A stretch of 64,000 bases of DNA, taken from NCBI RefSeq assembly GCF_014621695.1, contig NZ_CP061281.1, forward strand, positions 2,108,001-2,172,000, read 5' to 3'. A program made the position numbers and the translations under genes. Origin of the DNA: Streptomyces xanthii. GTDB taxonomy: Bacteria; Actinomycetota; Actinomycetes; Streptomycetales; Streptomycetaceae. The notes beneath the pieces are model-generated. The model ran no database searches. It saw only the letters and a program-made list of their open reading frames with translations, and was not told the origin of the DNA. Below are positions 8,916 to 18,178 of the stretch, one piece after another (position 1 is the stretch's first letter; each line of letters opens with the position of its first letter).

Positions 8916-9752
8916 TCAGATGCCGACCTTGATGCGCGCGAAGCGCTTCAGGGTGACACCGGCCTCCTGGAGGACCTTCTCGACGGACTTCTTGTTGTCG
9001 AGGGCGTACGGCTGACCGAGCAGCGTGGCGTCCTTGAAGAAGCCGTTGAGGCGACCCTCGACGATCTTCGGCAGGGCGGCCTCGGGCTTGCCCTCGGCGC
9101 GGGTGGTCTCCTCGGCGACGCGACGCTCGGTCTCGACGACCTCGGCCGGGACGTCCTCGCGGGAGAGGTACTTCGGCGCGAAGGCGGCGATGTGCTGGGC
9201 GACGCCCTTGGCGATCTCCGCGTTCTCCTTGTCGAGCTCGACGAGGACACCGATCTGCGGGGGCAGGTCGGGCATCGTGCGGTGCATGTACGCGGAGACG
9301 TAACCGCCGGTGAACTGCGCGAAGCGGTCCAGGACGATCTTCTCGCCGAGGTTGGCGTTCGCCTCGTCGACGAAGGCCTGCACGGTCTTGCCGGGCTCGA
9401 TCTCGGAGGCGAGCAGCGCCTCGATGTCGGCCGGGGAGGTCTTCGCGACGTGCTCGGCGAGCTGGTTGGCGACCGACTGGAACTTCTCGCCCTTGGCGAC
9501 GAAGTCCGTCTCGCACTTCAGCTCGACGATGACACCCGAGGTGTTGTCGTCGGCGATGAGGGAGACCACGGCGCCGTTCTCGGCGGAGCGGCCCTCGCGC
9601 TTGGCGACGCCCTTCTGGCCCTTGATGCGCAGGGCCTCGACGGCCTTGTCGACGTTGCCCTCGGCCTCGTCCAGCGCCTTCTTGCAGTCCATCATGCCGG
9701 CGCCCGTGAGCTCACGGAGCTTCTTGACGTCAGCGGCGGTGTAGTTCGCCAT
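8916..9752 (-). CDS. tsf: Elongation factor Ts
   Basis: This 278-residue guanine nucleotide exchange factor acts on EF-Tu. The N-terminal UBA-like segment contains the signatures LRELTGAGMMDCKKAL and later GVIVELKCETDFVAK. The length is at the actinobacterial norm. It follows rpsB on the same strand with a strong stem-loop between them, a common arrangement in which tsf is transcribed partly by readthrough. Confidence 0.98.
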   Translation of the reverse strand: MANYTAADVKKLRELTGAGMMDCKKALDEAEGNVDKAVEALRIKGQKGVAKREGRSAENGAVVSLIADDNTSGVIVELKCETDFVAKGEKFQSVANQLAEHVAKTSPADIEALLASEIEPGKTVQAFVDEANANLGEKIVLDRFAQFTGGYVSAYMHRTMPDLPPQIGVLVELDKENAEIAKGVAQHIAAFAPKYLSREDVPAEVVETERRVAEETTRAEGKPEAALPKIVEGRLNGFFKDATLLGQPYALDNKKSVEKVLQEAGVTLKRFARIKVGI

Positions 9753-9847
9753 GATCCTGGTTTTCTCTCTACGAAGTCTGAGAAGTGTGCGTCGGAGGTG
9801 CGGGCCGGTGTCGCGCCGGCCAGGTGCGCCTCCAGAGTCACGGGTGA

Positions 9848-9876
9848 ACGGCGGGGGCCGCGCAGGCCCCCGCCGT
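9848..9876 (-). terminator. Attenuator-like hairpin between rpsB and tsf
   Basis: Arms 9848-9859 and 9865-9876 form a perfect 12-bp GC stem with a five-base loop, 28 bases after the rpsB stop. It should reduce readthrough from rpsB into tsf. Confidence 0.75.
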
Positions 9877-9904
9877 CACCTCATGAAACCGGTACCCGTA
9901 CGGG

Positions 9905-10783
9905 TCAGGCCTGCTCGGCGTCCGCGGCCGGAGCCTCGGCGGCGGGGGCCTCGGCGGCAGCAGCCTCGGCGGCCGGGGCCTCCTCAGCCTTCTCGTCGGC
10001 CTTCTTCTCGCCCTCGAGCAGGTCGCGCTCCCACTCGGCCAGCGGCTCGCCCTGGGCCTTCTCGCCCGGCTTCGAGTCACCGGCGGCAACGCCGGAGCGG
10101 GCGATGAGGCCCTCGGCGACGGCGTCGGCGATCACGCGGGTGAGCAGGGTGACGGAGCGGATCGCGTCGTCGTTGCCCGGGATCTTGTAGTCGACCTCGT
10201 CGGGGTCACAGTTCGTGTCGAGGATCGCGACGACCGGGATGTTGAGCTTCCGGGCCTCGCCGACAGCGATGTGCTCCTTCTTGGTGTCCACGATCCAGAC
10301 GGCGCTGGGGACCTTGGACATCTCGCGGATACCGCCGAGGGTCTTCTCCAGCTTGGCCTTCTCGCGCGAGAGCACGAGAAGCTCCTTCTTGGTGAGACCG
10401 GACGCGGCGACGTCCTCGAAGTCGATCTGCTCGAGCTCCTTGAGGCGCTGCAGACGCTTGTAGACGGTCGAGAAGTTGGTGAGCATGCCGCCCAGCCAGC
10501 GCTGGTTCACGTAGGGCATGCCGACGCGGGTCGCCTGCTCGGCGATCGCCTCCTGCGCCTGCTTCTTCGTACCGACGAACATGACCGTGCCACCGTGGGC
10601 GACGGTCTCCTTGACGAACTCGTAGGCGCGGTCGATGTACGACAGCGACTGGAGCAGGTCGATGATGTAGATGCCGTTGCGCTCCGTGAAGATGAAGCGC
10701 TTCATCTTCGGGTTCCAACGACGGGTCTGGTGACCGAAGTGGACGCCGCTCTCCAGCAGCTCCCGCATCGTGACGACGGCCAT
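9905..10783 (-). CDS. rpsB: 30S ribosomal protein S2
   Basis: The protein has 292 residues. The S2 core is clear ([71 protein letters not shown]). The last 60 residues are an acidic, Ala/Glu-rich tail ([19 protein letters not shown]) typical of actinobacterial S2 and absent from E. coli S2. I chose ATG 10783, because the open frame further upstream has no S2 homology. S2 autoregulates in other bacteria, and the 5' leader here contains a small stable hairpin. Confidence 0.97.
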   Translation of the reverse strand: MAVVTMRELLESGVHFGHQTRRWNPKMKRFIFTERNGIYIIDLLQSLSYIDRAYEFVKETVAHGGTVMFVGTKKQAQEAIAEQATRVGMPYVNQRWLGGMLTNFSTVYKRLQRLKELEQIDFEDVAASGLTKKELLVLSREKAKLEKTLGGIREMSKVPSAVWIVDTKKEHIAVGEARKLNIPVVAILDTNCDPDEVDYKIPGNDDAIRSVTLLTRVIADAVAEGLIARSGVAAGDSKPGEKAQGEPLAEWERDLLEGEKKADEKAEEAPAAEAAAAEAPAAEAPAADAEQA

Positions 10784-10878
10784 GGCCGTACTCCTCTGGT
10801 GTTCTCGGTTGTTTCCTGACGCCCCACCGCATGCCTGCCGCGTACGCTCTGTCGCTCGTACGGGACCGATAGGCCGCT

Positions 10879-10893
10879 GACACCGAAGGTGTC
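10879..10893 (-). other. cUUCGg tetraloop hairpin in the rpsB leader
   Basis: On the minus strand the sequence GACACCUUCGGUGUC folds as a six-base stem closed by the very stable C(UUCG)G loop, about 95 bases upstream of rpsB. It could be a structural element of a ribosomal-protein leader. No function is shown by sequence alone. Confidence 0.5.
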
Positions 10894-11048
10894 GGGGCGT
10901 GCGAAGTCGATCCGGTGGCCCGGATCGCCACAAGAAGTGTACGGGACCCGCGGAGCAGCGGGTGACGCCGCTGTCCACAACCGGCCGGTAGTCCACGATT
11001 CGCCGCCATGATCCGCGCGGATCGGCCCGGAGGCGGATCGTCTGAGCC

Positions 11049-11642
11049 ATGCGAACACTACTCGGCGTGATGATCCTGCCGGTCCTGCTGCTGCTCGTGC
11101 CCGCCTCGGCACGGGCGGACCCGGCCGACCCGACCCCAACCTCGCACATCTGGCCGGTGGGCGAACGTCCGGCGATCGTGCGCGACTGGTCCCCGCCGAC
11201 CTCGCCCTACGGTCCCGGCCACCGCGGCGTCGATCTCGCCGCGCCCATCGGCGCACCGGTCCGCACGGTCGCGGCGGGCCGCGTCTCTTTCGCCGGCCAG
11301 GTGGCGGGGCGCGGCGTCGTCACCGTGGAACTCGACGGCTCCGGCGCCCCGCCGCTGCGCACGTCGTACGAGCCGGTGGCGGCGTCGGTGCGCAAGGGGG
11401 ACCAGGTCGCCGCGGGCGCCGCCCTGGGCACTCTTGAACTCCCGACGGGCCACTGCCCGCCCGCCACCCCGTCCTGCCTGCACTGGGGCCTGCGCCGCGC
11501 CACGGCCTACCTGAACCCGCTGACCCTGCTGACCCCGACGGCCCGCCACCCGGCCCCACCCCGCCTGCTCCCCCTCTGGGGCCCACTCCCCCTCGCCTTC
11601 GGCCAGCGCTTCAGCCCGGGGTACGCCTTCTGGTCTCCGTAG
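11049..11642 (+). CDS. Secreted M23-family metallopeptidase
   Basis: This 197-residue protein starts with a typical Sec signal peptide ([20 protein letters not shown], cleavage likely near ARA). The LytM/M23 peptidase core follows: GHRGVDLAA supplies the His and Asp zinc ligands, and CLHWGLRR supplies the last His. The catalytic HxH is C-x-H here, so the usual first His of the pair is replaced by Cys. The domain is minimal and has no extra cell-wall-binding module. The expected role is cleavage of peptidoglycan cross-bridges outside the membrane, if it is active. It is divergent from rpsB and is the only plus-strand gene in this part of the window. Confidence 0.85.
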   Translation: MRTLLGVMILPVLLLLVPASARADPADPTPTSHIWPVGERPAIVRDWSPPTSPYGPGHRGVDLAAPIGAPVRTVAAGRVSFAGQVAGRGVVTVELDGSGAPPLRTSYEPVAASVRKGDQVAAGAALGTLELPTGHCPPATPSCLHWGLRRATAYLNPLTLLTPTARHPAPPRLLPLWGPLPLAFGQRFSPGYAFWSP

Positions 11643-11655
11643 CCGTGGGCGGTCT

Positions 11656-12138
11656 GGCACCCTGGGCGGCCCAGCAGCATTGGGCGACCTGACGGCGGCC
11701 GGCGGCTGGCGGCTGGCGGCTGGCGGCTGGCGGCTGGCGGCTGGCGGCTGGCGGCTGGCGGCTGGCGGCTGGCCAGCATCGGGCGGTCCGCCACCTCGGC
11801 GGCCCAGCAACGTCGGGCGACCTGCCATCTGAGCGGCTCACCAGCGTCGGGCGACCTGCCACCTATACGACTCGCCAGCGTCAGGCGGCCTGCCGCTCGG
11901 CGGCCCAGCAATGTCGGGCGGCCTGCCTTCCGGGCGGCTCAGCAGCATTGAGCGACCTGCCGCCTAGACCGTCACCAGCCTCGGCGGTCTGCCTTCCCGG
12001 CGGCCCCGCAGCGTCGGGCAGCCTGCCACCTGGGCGGCCCAGCAGCCTCGGGCGGCCTGCCGCCCTGACCGTCACCAGTCTCGGCGGTCTGCCACCTGGG
12101 CGGCTCACCAGCATCGGGCTGTCCGCCGCCTGGGCCTC
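11656..12138. repeat. Degenerate 34-bp tandem repeat array (about 12 units)
   Basis: Between the convergent M23 peptidase and tetR genes lies a run of about 12 diverged copies of a 32-34 bp unit with the pattern CCacCTgggCGGCtCAcCAGC.tCGGGCggCCTG (lower case = variable). Clear unit starts are 11791, 11825, 11859, 11893, 11926, 11960, 11992, 12026, 12060 and 12092. Units at 11960 and 12060 are both 32 bp, nearly identical to each other and different from the rest, which suggests a higher-order duplication of about 100 bp. Unit length is not a multiple of three, and no frame gives a plausible protein. This fills the whole gene-free interval apart from the heptamer block. Confidence 0.85.
11701..11770. 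repeat. Ten perfect heptamer repeats (ggcggct)
   Basis: The 7-base unit ggcggct is repeated ten times without interruption and is flanked by members of the 34-bp array. Such a perfect short array is likely to vary in copy number between strains. Confidence 0.97.
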
Positions 12139-12720
12139 TCAGCCGGAGACGCCCCGGAGCACCATGGCGACCGCCGCGTCGACGATCACCCCGGGCTCCT
12201 CCGCCGCCCCGAGCTCGATCCGCCGCACCGCCGCGTCGACGACCCCCTGTACGAGCATCGCGGCCAGCCGCGGCTCCGCGTGCCCCATCTCCCCGAGCGC
12301 CTCGACGATCATCGCGACGAGCCCGCCGTGCGCGGCCCGGATCTTCTCCCGCGCCCCGGCGTCCAGCTCACTGGCCGAGATCGCGACGACGGCCCGGTGC
12401 CGCCGGTCCCCGACCAGCGCCAGCTGCTCCCGCACATACGCCTCGACCTTGCCCCGAGGCGTCGCGGCCCGCGCCATCCCGGCCTCGACCTCGGCGGCCC
12501 ACACCGGGAAGTCGACCTCGCACAGCTCCTCGACGACGGCCGCCCGGGACTTGAAGTACTCGTACACGGACGAGCGCGCGAGCCCCGTCCGCTCGGCGAG
12601 CGCGGGGAACGTCAGCGCCTCCGTCCCGCCCTCGGACAGCAGGGAACGCGCCGCGTCCAGAAGGGCGCCGCGCTGCATCGACCGGTGCTCGGCCACAGAG
12701 GCCGCTCGAATCCTTGGCAC
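12139..12720 (-). CDS. TetR/AcrR-family transcriptional regulator
   Basis: The 193-residue protein has an N-terminal helix-turn-helix (ALTFPALAERTGLARSSVYEYF, about residues 36-57) followed by an all-helical ligand-binding domain (EEVEAYVREQL-like and VDAAVRRIELG segments). It starts at GTG. The last repeat unit of the neighbouring array runs into its 3' end. The effector and targets are unknown. It lies downstream of whiG on the same strand in the rpsB-whiG interval, where it probably forms a small transcript after the sigma factor. Confidence 0.9.
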   Translation of the reverse strand: MPRIRAASVAEHRSMQRGALLDAARSLLSEGGTEALTFPALAERTGLARSSVYEYFKSRAAVVEELCEVDFPVWAAEVEAGMARAATPRGKVEAYVREQLALVGDRRHRAVVAISASELDAGAREKIRAAHGGLVAMIVEALGEMGHAEPRLAAMLVQGVVDAAVRRIELGAAEEPGVIVDAAVAMVLRGVSG

Positions 12721-12844
12721 GCCTCCACTTTACGAGCGCGGCTCCCGGGACGGGAGTGCCACCGGACACCCCTCGCCACTCCGGACCGGCCGGCGAGGGC
12801 CGCGGGCAGGGACGATTCCGCACGCAGCGGGACCGTCGAGCGGG

Positions 12845-13684
12845 TCAGCGCCCGAACCCGGCCAGCTTCGCCCGCAGCTGCAGCACCGACTTCGTGTGGA
12901 TCTGACTGACCCGGCTCTCGGTCACCCCGAGCACGTTGCCGATCTCCGCGAGGGTCAGGCCCTCGTAGTAGTACAGCGTGACCACGGTCTTCTCCCGCTC
13001 CGGCAGCGTGTTGATCGCCCGCGCGAGGAACCTGCGCAGCTCCCGGTCCTCGGCGACCTCCACCGGATTGTCGGCGGCCTGGTCCTCCAGGGTGTCCATG
13101 AGGCTGAGCCGGTCGCCGCTCTCGCCCCCGACGTGCAGCAGCTCCTCGAGGGCCACCACGTTGGCCAGCGACAACTGGCTGAAAACAGCGTGCAGTTCCT
13201 CGAGCGCGACCCCCATCTCGGCGGCCACCTCGCTCTCCGAGGGCGTGCGGCGCAGCTTGGCCTCCAGCGTGGCGTAGGCACGCTCCACGTTGCGCGCCTT
13301 CTGCCGCACCGACCGGGGGATCCAGTCCAGTGCCCGCAGCTCGTCGATCATCGCGCCGCGGATCCGGGTGATCGCGTACGTCTCGAACTTGATCTCGCGC
13401 TCGATGTCGAACTTCTCGATCGCGTCGATCAGCCCGAAGACCCCGGAGGAGACGAAGTCGGCCTGCTCCACGTTGGGCGGCAGGCCCACACTGACCCGGC
13501 CGGCGACGTACTTCACGAGCGGCGAGTAGTGCAGGATCAGCTGCTCGCGCAGCCGCTCGTCGCCGGTCGACTTGTACGACCTCCACAGCTCCTCCAGGGA
13601 GGTGGGAGCCGGAGGCCGCACGCTGGAGCCGCGGGCGGCGGGGGGTACCGCCGCCCGGTCGGACCCTGAGGTGTGCTGTGGCAT
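12845..13684 (-). CDS. whiG: RNA polymerase sigma factor WhiG
   Basis: This 279-residue FliA-like sigma factor triggers sporulation septation in aerial hyphae of Streptomyces. It has region 2 ([39 protein letters not shown]), region 3 ([19 protein letters not shown]) and region 4 helix-turn-helix ([24 protein letters not shown]). Synteny with rpsB and dprA matches Streptomyces. In S. coelicolor WhiG is held by the anti-sigma factor RsiG with c-di-GMP; that partner is not in this window. The 298 bases upstream (13685-13982) hold no gene I can support, and I saw no clear -10/-35 pair there. Confidence 0.97.
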   Translation of the reverse strand: MPQHTSGSDRAAVPPAARGSSVRPPAPTSLEELWRSYKSTGDERLREQLILHYSPLVKYVAGRVSVGLPPNVEQADFVSSGVFGLIDAIEKFDIEREIKFETYAITRIRGAMIDELRALDWIPRSVRQKARNVERAYATLEAKLRRTPSESEVAAEMGVALEELHAVFSQLSLANVVALEELLHVGGESGDRLSLMDTLEDQAADNPVEVAEDRELRRFLARAINTLPEREKTVVTLYYYEGLTLAEIGNVLGVTESRVSQIHTKSVLQLRAKLAGFGR

Positions 13685-13982
13685 GCGCCGCCTTGTGCCG
13701 TTGATCGTTTCGCTGTGGAGAGGCCTGGGTGCCCGTCTCGTACTGACTGATCACGAGCCGTCCACCTGGTTACAGATTGAGGTGGCGAACCCGAATCCTG
13801 GTGAGCGTAGCGTGACTGGAGCGTCGCAGTGCGCGAGGGCCGGGTGATCACACCCGCGCAGATACGTTCCGTTACCCGGCCCCGGCGACCTCCCGCGTCT
13901 CTCTCCGTAACCGCTCCGAAACACCAACTGCCGGAACTGGCAAGGTCATCGGGGTGTCATCCGGACGGCGCAACACGCAGCG

Positions 13983-15185
13983 TCAGGGAACTCCCCCTTC
14001 CGGAAAGACCGGCTCGACGCTCTGGCGTGTCAACTGCCAGCCGTCGCCGTGTCGTTCGACGAACCCCAACGAGCGCAGTTCGTACAACCTCCCGATCGTG
14101 TCGTCCTCACTCGTCCCCGCGCCCCGGGCGATCTGCGCCACCGTGCCGGCCCCGCGCCCGGGGAGCGCGGCGAGCACCCGGGCCGCGTGCGGTGGCAACA
14201 GATCCCGGGCGAGCACCGGTCCGCGGCGCTCCGGCGCGAGCTCGCCCATCTCCCCCACCAGCTCGACCACTTCGGCGGCATCGGTCACCAGTACGCCTTC
14301 CTTGCGCAGCAGTTCGTGCACGCCCGCCGAGACGGTGCTCGTCGCCGGCCCGGGCACGCCCATCGCGTGCCGCCCGAGCCGCTGCGCCCAGCGGGCCGTG
14401 CCGAGCGCCCCGCTGCGATATGCGGCCTCGACGACGACCGTGCCCCTGGTCAGCGCCGCGATCACCCGGTTGCGCAGGATGAAGCGGCTGGGGGTCGGAT
14501 GCTCCCCGGGCGGCAACTCGGCCACCACCAGTCCCTGTTCCGCGATCCGGTCGATCAACTGGGTGTGGCCGCGCGGATAGATCCGGTCGATCCCGCAGGC
14601 CAGCACGGCGATCGTGGCTCCGGTCGCGCCCAGGGCCCCGCGATGGGCCGCCGCGTCCACCCCGTACGCGCCACCCGACACGACGACCCAGCCGCGCTCG
14701 GCGAGCCCGGCGCCCAGGCTCGCCCCCATGCGGACGCCGTAGTCCGTGCAGGCCCGCGAGCCGACCACCGCCACGGAGCGCAGCGCCCACATCCGCAGGC
14801 TGGGCCCGCCCCGCACCCAGAGCCCCAGGGGCCGCGCGTCCCCCAGGTCGTCGAGCTGCCCGGGCCACTCCACGTCCCCCGGGCACACGAACCGCGCCCC
14901 GCGCTCGGCCGCGCGGGCCAGATCCCGTTCCGGGGGCGGCGCGTCCCGGGCCCGGGCGAGCAGGCCGGCCCAGCGCTCGGCCCGCACCCCGGGCAGCGGC
15001 TCGGCCTCCTCGTCGGCGGCGGCCGCGTCGATCCGCCGCACCGTCTCGACGGCTCCGAACTCGCGCAGCCAGCGGGCGGCGGCCTCCCAGCCCGGTTCGA
15101 CGATCCGGGTCAGCCGGGCCCGGGCGAGCCGCACCGCGTCGGGCGCGCCCGCGCCGGCGGTGCCGGTACCGGTGGCGCCGGTCAC
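13983..15185 (-). CDS. dprA: DNA-processing protein DprA
   Basis: The 400-residue protein loads RecA onto incoming single-stranded DNA during transformation or conjugation. The Rossmann-like DprA/Smf domain is clear (VAVVGSRACTDYGVRMGASLGAGL, VVSGGAYGVDAAAHRGAL, IAVLACGIDRIYPRGH, GEHPTPSRFILRNRVIAALT). A C-terminal winged-helix-like domain follows. The GTG start overlaps the comM stop by four bases (GTGA). With comM and yraN it forms the conserved actinobacterial dprA-comM-yraN block. Confidence 0.95.
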   Translation of the reverse strand: MTGATGTGTAGAGAPDAVRLARARLTRIVEPGWEAAARWLREFGAVETVRRIDAAAADEEAEPLPGVRAERWAGLLARARDAPPPERDLARAAERGARFVCPGDVEWPGQLDDLGDARPLGLWVRGGPSLRMWALRSVAVVGSRACTDYGVRMGASLGAGLAERGWVVVSGGAYGVDAAAHRGALGATGATIAVLACGIDRIYPRGHTQLIDRIAEQGLVVAELPPGEHPTPSRFILRNRVIAALTRGTVVVEAAYRSGALGTARWAQRLGRHAMGVPGPATSTVSAGVHELLRKEGVLVTDAAEVVELVGEMGELAPERRGPVLARDLLPPHAARVLAALPGRGAGTVAQIARGAGTSEDDTIGRLYELRSLGFVERHGDGWQLTRQSVEPVFPEGGVP

Positions 15186-16795
15186 CGCTCGGCCCCGATC
15201 GTCATCGGCACCCCGCGCGAGATCCCGGTCCGCAGTTGGAGCGCGAGCGCCACGTCCTCGGCGAAGGGCCGGTCCCGTCCGGCCAGGTCGGCGACGGTCC
15301 AGGCCACGCGCAGCACCCGGTCGAGGCCGCGCGCGGTGAGGAAGCCGCGCTCCAGGTCCAGCTCGGCCTCGTCCAGGGCTCCGGGTGCGGCGGACCACCG
15401 GGTGCGCAGGGCATGACCGGGCACCTCGCTGTTGGTCCGCCAGGGCGTCTCCGCGAGCCGTGCCGCCGCCCGCTCCCTGGCCTGCCTGACCCGGTCGGCG
15501 ACGGTCCGGGTGCTCTCGCCGCGGGGGCCGTACCCCGCGAGCTCGTTCCGCGTGACGGCGTCCACCTCGACGCGCAGGTCGACGCGGTCGAGCAGGGGGC
15601 CGGAGAGCCGGGCCTGGTAGCGCCGTACGGTCGCCGGCGGGCAGTCGCACTCACCCCCGAGCGCCCGGTACTGCCCGCAGGGGCACGGGTTCGCGGCCAG
15701 TGCCATGAGGAACCGCGCGGGCAGCCGCACCACCCCGGCGCTGCGGGCGATGACCACGTGCCCCGCCTCCAGGGGCTGGCGCAGCGCGTCGAGCGCCTTG
15801 CCACTGAATTCGGGCGCCTCGTCGAGGAAGAGCACGCCCCGGTGCGACAGCGACACCGCTCCGGGCCGTGCGACGCCGGGGCCGCCGCCGACCAGGGACT
15901 GCATGGTCGCGGAGTGGTGGGGCGCGCAGTACGGCGCGGTGTCGATCATGGACTTGCCCGGTGGCAGCATGCCGGCGACCGAGTGGATGGCCGTGACCTC
16001 GAGCGCCTCGCCGCGGGTGAGCGGTGGCAGCAGGGCGGGCAGTCGCTCGGCGAGCATCGTCTTGCCCGCGCCGGGCGGGCCCGACAGCATGACGTGGTGT
16101 CCGCCCGCGGCGGCGACCTCCATGGCGGTGCGCGCCGACAGCTGGCCGACGACGTCCGCGAGGTCGAGCCCGTGCCCGTCGAGCGTCAGGCCGCCGATGT
16201 CGGCGCCGCTGCCGGGCATGCTGAGTCCGGCCAGCATCGGATCCGGGCGGCCGGAGGGCTCCGGCTCCTCCTCCGGGACGGGCTCGTCGGTGAGCACCGC
16301 GATGAGCTGGCGCAGGCTGCGCACCCCGAGGACGGAGATCCCGGGCACCAGGGACGCCTCGCCGGCCGTGCACTCGGGCACGACGACCTGCTCGTACCCG
16401 GCGTCGGCCGCGGCCAGCACGGCGGGAAGCACCCCGCGAACCGGCCGGACCCGCCCGTCGAGCCCCAGCTCCCCGATCATGACGATGTCGGCGAGCACCC
16501 GCGGATCGATGCGCTCGGCGGCGCCGAGCACCGCACAGGCGACAGCGAGATCGAATCCCGACCCGGCCTTGGGCACGGAGGCCGGGCTGAGCCCCACCGT
16601 GAGCTTCTTCTGCGGCCAGTCGGCCCCCGAGTTCACTACAGCCGCCCTGACCCGGTCGCGGCTCTCGACCAGACTCTTGTCCGGCAGGCCGACGAGCGTG
16701 AACGCGGCGACGCCGGGCTCCAGGTCGGCCTGCACCTCGACGACGACGCCCTCGACGCCCACCAGGGCCACGGAGCACGTCCGCGCGAATCCCAT
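15182..16795 (-). CDS. comM: YifB/ComM-family Mg-chelatase-like AAA+ ATPase
   Basis: The 537-residue protein has an N-terminal ChlI-like segment (TVGLSPASVPKAGSGFDLAVA), an AAA+ core with Walker A GPPGAGKT, Walker B LFLDEAPEF, and a C-terminal Mg-chelatase helical domain with the zinc-like NPCPCGQY motif. Members act as hexameric helicases that promote branch migration of transformed DNA. The start shares one base with the yraN stop (TGATG) and the stop overlaps dprA. Confidence 0.93.
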   Translation of the reverse strand: MGFARTCSVALVGVEGVVVEVQADLEPGVAAFTLVGLPDKSLVESRDRVRAAVVNSGADWPQKKLTVGLSPASVPKAGSGFDLAVACAVLGAAERIDPRVLADIVMIGELGLDGRVRPVRGVLPAVLAAADAGYEQVVVPECTAGEASLVPGISVLGVRSLRQLIAVLTDEPVPEEEPEPSGRPDPMLAGLSMPGSGADIGGLTLDGHGLDLADVVGQLSARTAMEVAAAGGHHVMLSGPPGAGKTMLAERLPALLPPLTRGEALEVTAIHSVAGMLPPGKSMIDTAPYCAPHHSATMQSLVGGGPGVARPGAVSLSHRGVLFLDEAPEFSGKALDALRQPLEAGHVVIARSAGVVRLPARFLMALAANPCPCGQYRALGGECDCPPATVRRYQARLSGPLLDRVDLRVEVDAVTRNELAGYGPRGESTRTVADRVRQARERAAARLAETPWRTNSEVPGHALRTRWSAAPGALDEAELDLERGFLTARGLDRVLRVAWTVADLAGRDRPFAEDVALALQLRTGISRGVPMTIGAER

Positions 16796-17166
16796 CAGGA
16801 CACCCCCCGCACGTGCTCGAGGCGGGGTGCGCCGCGCTCGGGCAGCAGGACGCCGATCACGTCGATGCGGACGCCGCCCGATGGCGCTCCCCCGTGCTCG
16901 TGGATCCAGCGCTCGGCCAGGGAGCGCAGTCGTCGCGCTTTGATCTGCGTGATCGCGGCCATCGGATGCTCGAAGGCCGACGCGCCCGCCCCTCTGCGCG
17001 TCTTGACCTCGCAGACGACGATCGCGTCCCCGTCCCGCGCCACGATGTCGATCTCACCGGTGCGGCCCGCGCGCCAGTTCCGCGCGAGCACCGTCATTCC
17101 CGCTTCGGCCAGCCGCCTCGCGGCCAGGTCCTCTCCGTACTTCCCCATCGCGCCCCGTGCGTTCAC
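16795..17166 (-). CDS. yraN: UPF0102 (YraN) endonuclease-like protein
   Basis: The 123-residue protein has a restriction-endonuclease-like fold: [20 protein letters not shown], then [21 protein letters not shown], which contains the D-(E/D)-x-K metal site. The biological role is unresolved; it is usually next to comM/dprA and is suspected to act in DNA processing. I chose GTG 17166, with GGAGGTGG upstream, over an in-frame GTG at 17190. Confidence 0.9.
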   Translation of the reverse strand: MNARGAMGKYGEDLAARRLAEAGMTVLARNWRAGRTGEIDIVARDGDAIVVCEVKTRRGAGASAFEHPMAAITQIKARRLRSLAERWIHEHGGAPSGGVRIDVIGVLLPERGAPRLEHVRGVS

Positions 17167-17304
17167 GTCGACACCACCTCCGACGTCCACGCTGCGGCAC
17201 GGGACGGAAGGAAGTGGATCTTGGTGAACTACCGGCGGGGTGTGGAAAACTCCGTCACCCGCCAGAGGGACGGCCGGGGGAAATCAGTGCGGCAGGGTGC
17301 GGGC

Positions 17305-17613
17305 TCAGCTGCCCGGAAGCTCCAGGTCGCTCTTGTTGAGCTCCTCGATGTTCACGTCCTTGAACGTGAGGACCCGGACCTGCTTCACGAAACGAGCGGG
17401 GCGATACATGTCCCAGACCCAGGCATCCGCCATCGACACCTCGAAGAACACCTCACCCTGGACCGAGTGCACCTGCATCTCGTAGTCGTTGGTGAGGTAG
17501 AAGCGACGCTCGGTCTCGATCACGTATTTGAACAGCCCGACGACGTCGCGGTACTCCCGGTAGAGCTTCAGCTCCATCTCGGTCTCGTACTTCTCGAGGT
17601 CCTCGGCGCTCAT
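17305..17613 (-). CDS. DUF2469 protein, conserved in actinobacteria
   Basis: The 102-residue protein matches a family found almost only in actinobacteria (MSAEDLEKYETEMELKLYRE, ERRFYLTNDYEMQVHS, WDMYRPARFVKQVRVLTFKD). The function is not known. The bases between it and yraN hold no gene. Confidence 0.88.
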   Translation of the reverse strand: MSAEDLEKYETEMELKLYREYRDVVGLFKYVIETERRFYLTNDYEMQVHSVQGEVFFEVSMADAWVWDMYRPARFVKQVRVLTFKDVNIEELNKSDLELPGS

Positions 17614-17668
17614 GGCATGTTCCCCTTCTGCCGTGCGTCCCCCTATTGTGCGTCAGCCACCGGTTCCT

Positions 17669-18178
17669 CTAGACGATTTCCGTGTCGAGAACCAGCGGCC
17701 GGCTCGGGGGACCCTCGACGAGCAGCCGCTTCAGCAGCTCGGCGAGCCTGGTCGGGTACACCGTCTCATGGGCCTCGGCCAGTTCCTCGCACGACCACCA
17801 TCGCGCTCCCGCGACGCTGCGCCGTTCCAGGTCGGTCAGGCCCTCTCCGTTGATCTCGACGGCCCGGGCCGTCGAGGTCGTGCGGGCCAGGAAGTACCAC
17901 TCGTCCTGGTCCCAGCGGCGCCCGTCGAACGGGAAGGAGCAGACCCGCTGCCACAGGACCGGGCCGAGCCGCGCATCCGTGATGCCCGTCTCCTCCGCCA
18001 GTTCCCTCAGGGCGGCCTCCGCACGCGTCTCGTCGCCCTCCAGTCCGCCGCCCGGCGTGAACCACCAGTCGTCCGCCGTGTCCCCGGGCTCGTGCCCGTG
18101 CAGCAGCAGGATGCGGTCGTCCTGGTCGAGCAGGACGACGCGGGCCACCTCGCGCAGCCCGTCGCCGGGCTCAGACAC
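17669..18178 (-). CDS. Nudix hydrolase
   Basis: The 169-residue protein has an intact Nudix box (GGGLEGDETRAEAALRELAE-ETGI, about residues 45-68). Such enzymes hydrolyse nucleoside diphosphate-linked substrates; the exact one cannot be read from sequence. Its GTG start overlaps the last eight bases of sipZ, so the two are translated in tandem. This matches the S. lividans arrangement in which a mutT-like gene follows sipZ. Confidence 0.9.
   Translation of the reverse strand: MSEPGDGLREVARVVLLDQDDRILLLHGHEPGDTADDWWFTPGGGLEGDETRAEAALRELAEETGITDARLGPVLWQRVCSFPFDGRRWDQDEWYFLARTTSTARAVEINGEGLTDLERRSVAGARWWSCEELAEAHETVYPTRLAELLKRLLVEGPPSRPLVLDTEIV

Noticed and set aside
11058..12114. Several minus-strand open frames across the repeat array
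   Set aside because: They are low-complexity translations of tandem repeats and of the strand opposite the M23 peptidase, without a ribosome site or plausible protein character.
11656..12138. CRISPR array
   Set aside because: The units are contiguous and all diverge together; there are no fixed repeats separated by unique spacers and no cas genes.
13685..13982. A gene in the whiG upstream region
   Set aside because: Short open frames there have no protein-like character; treated as regulatory sequence.
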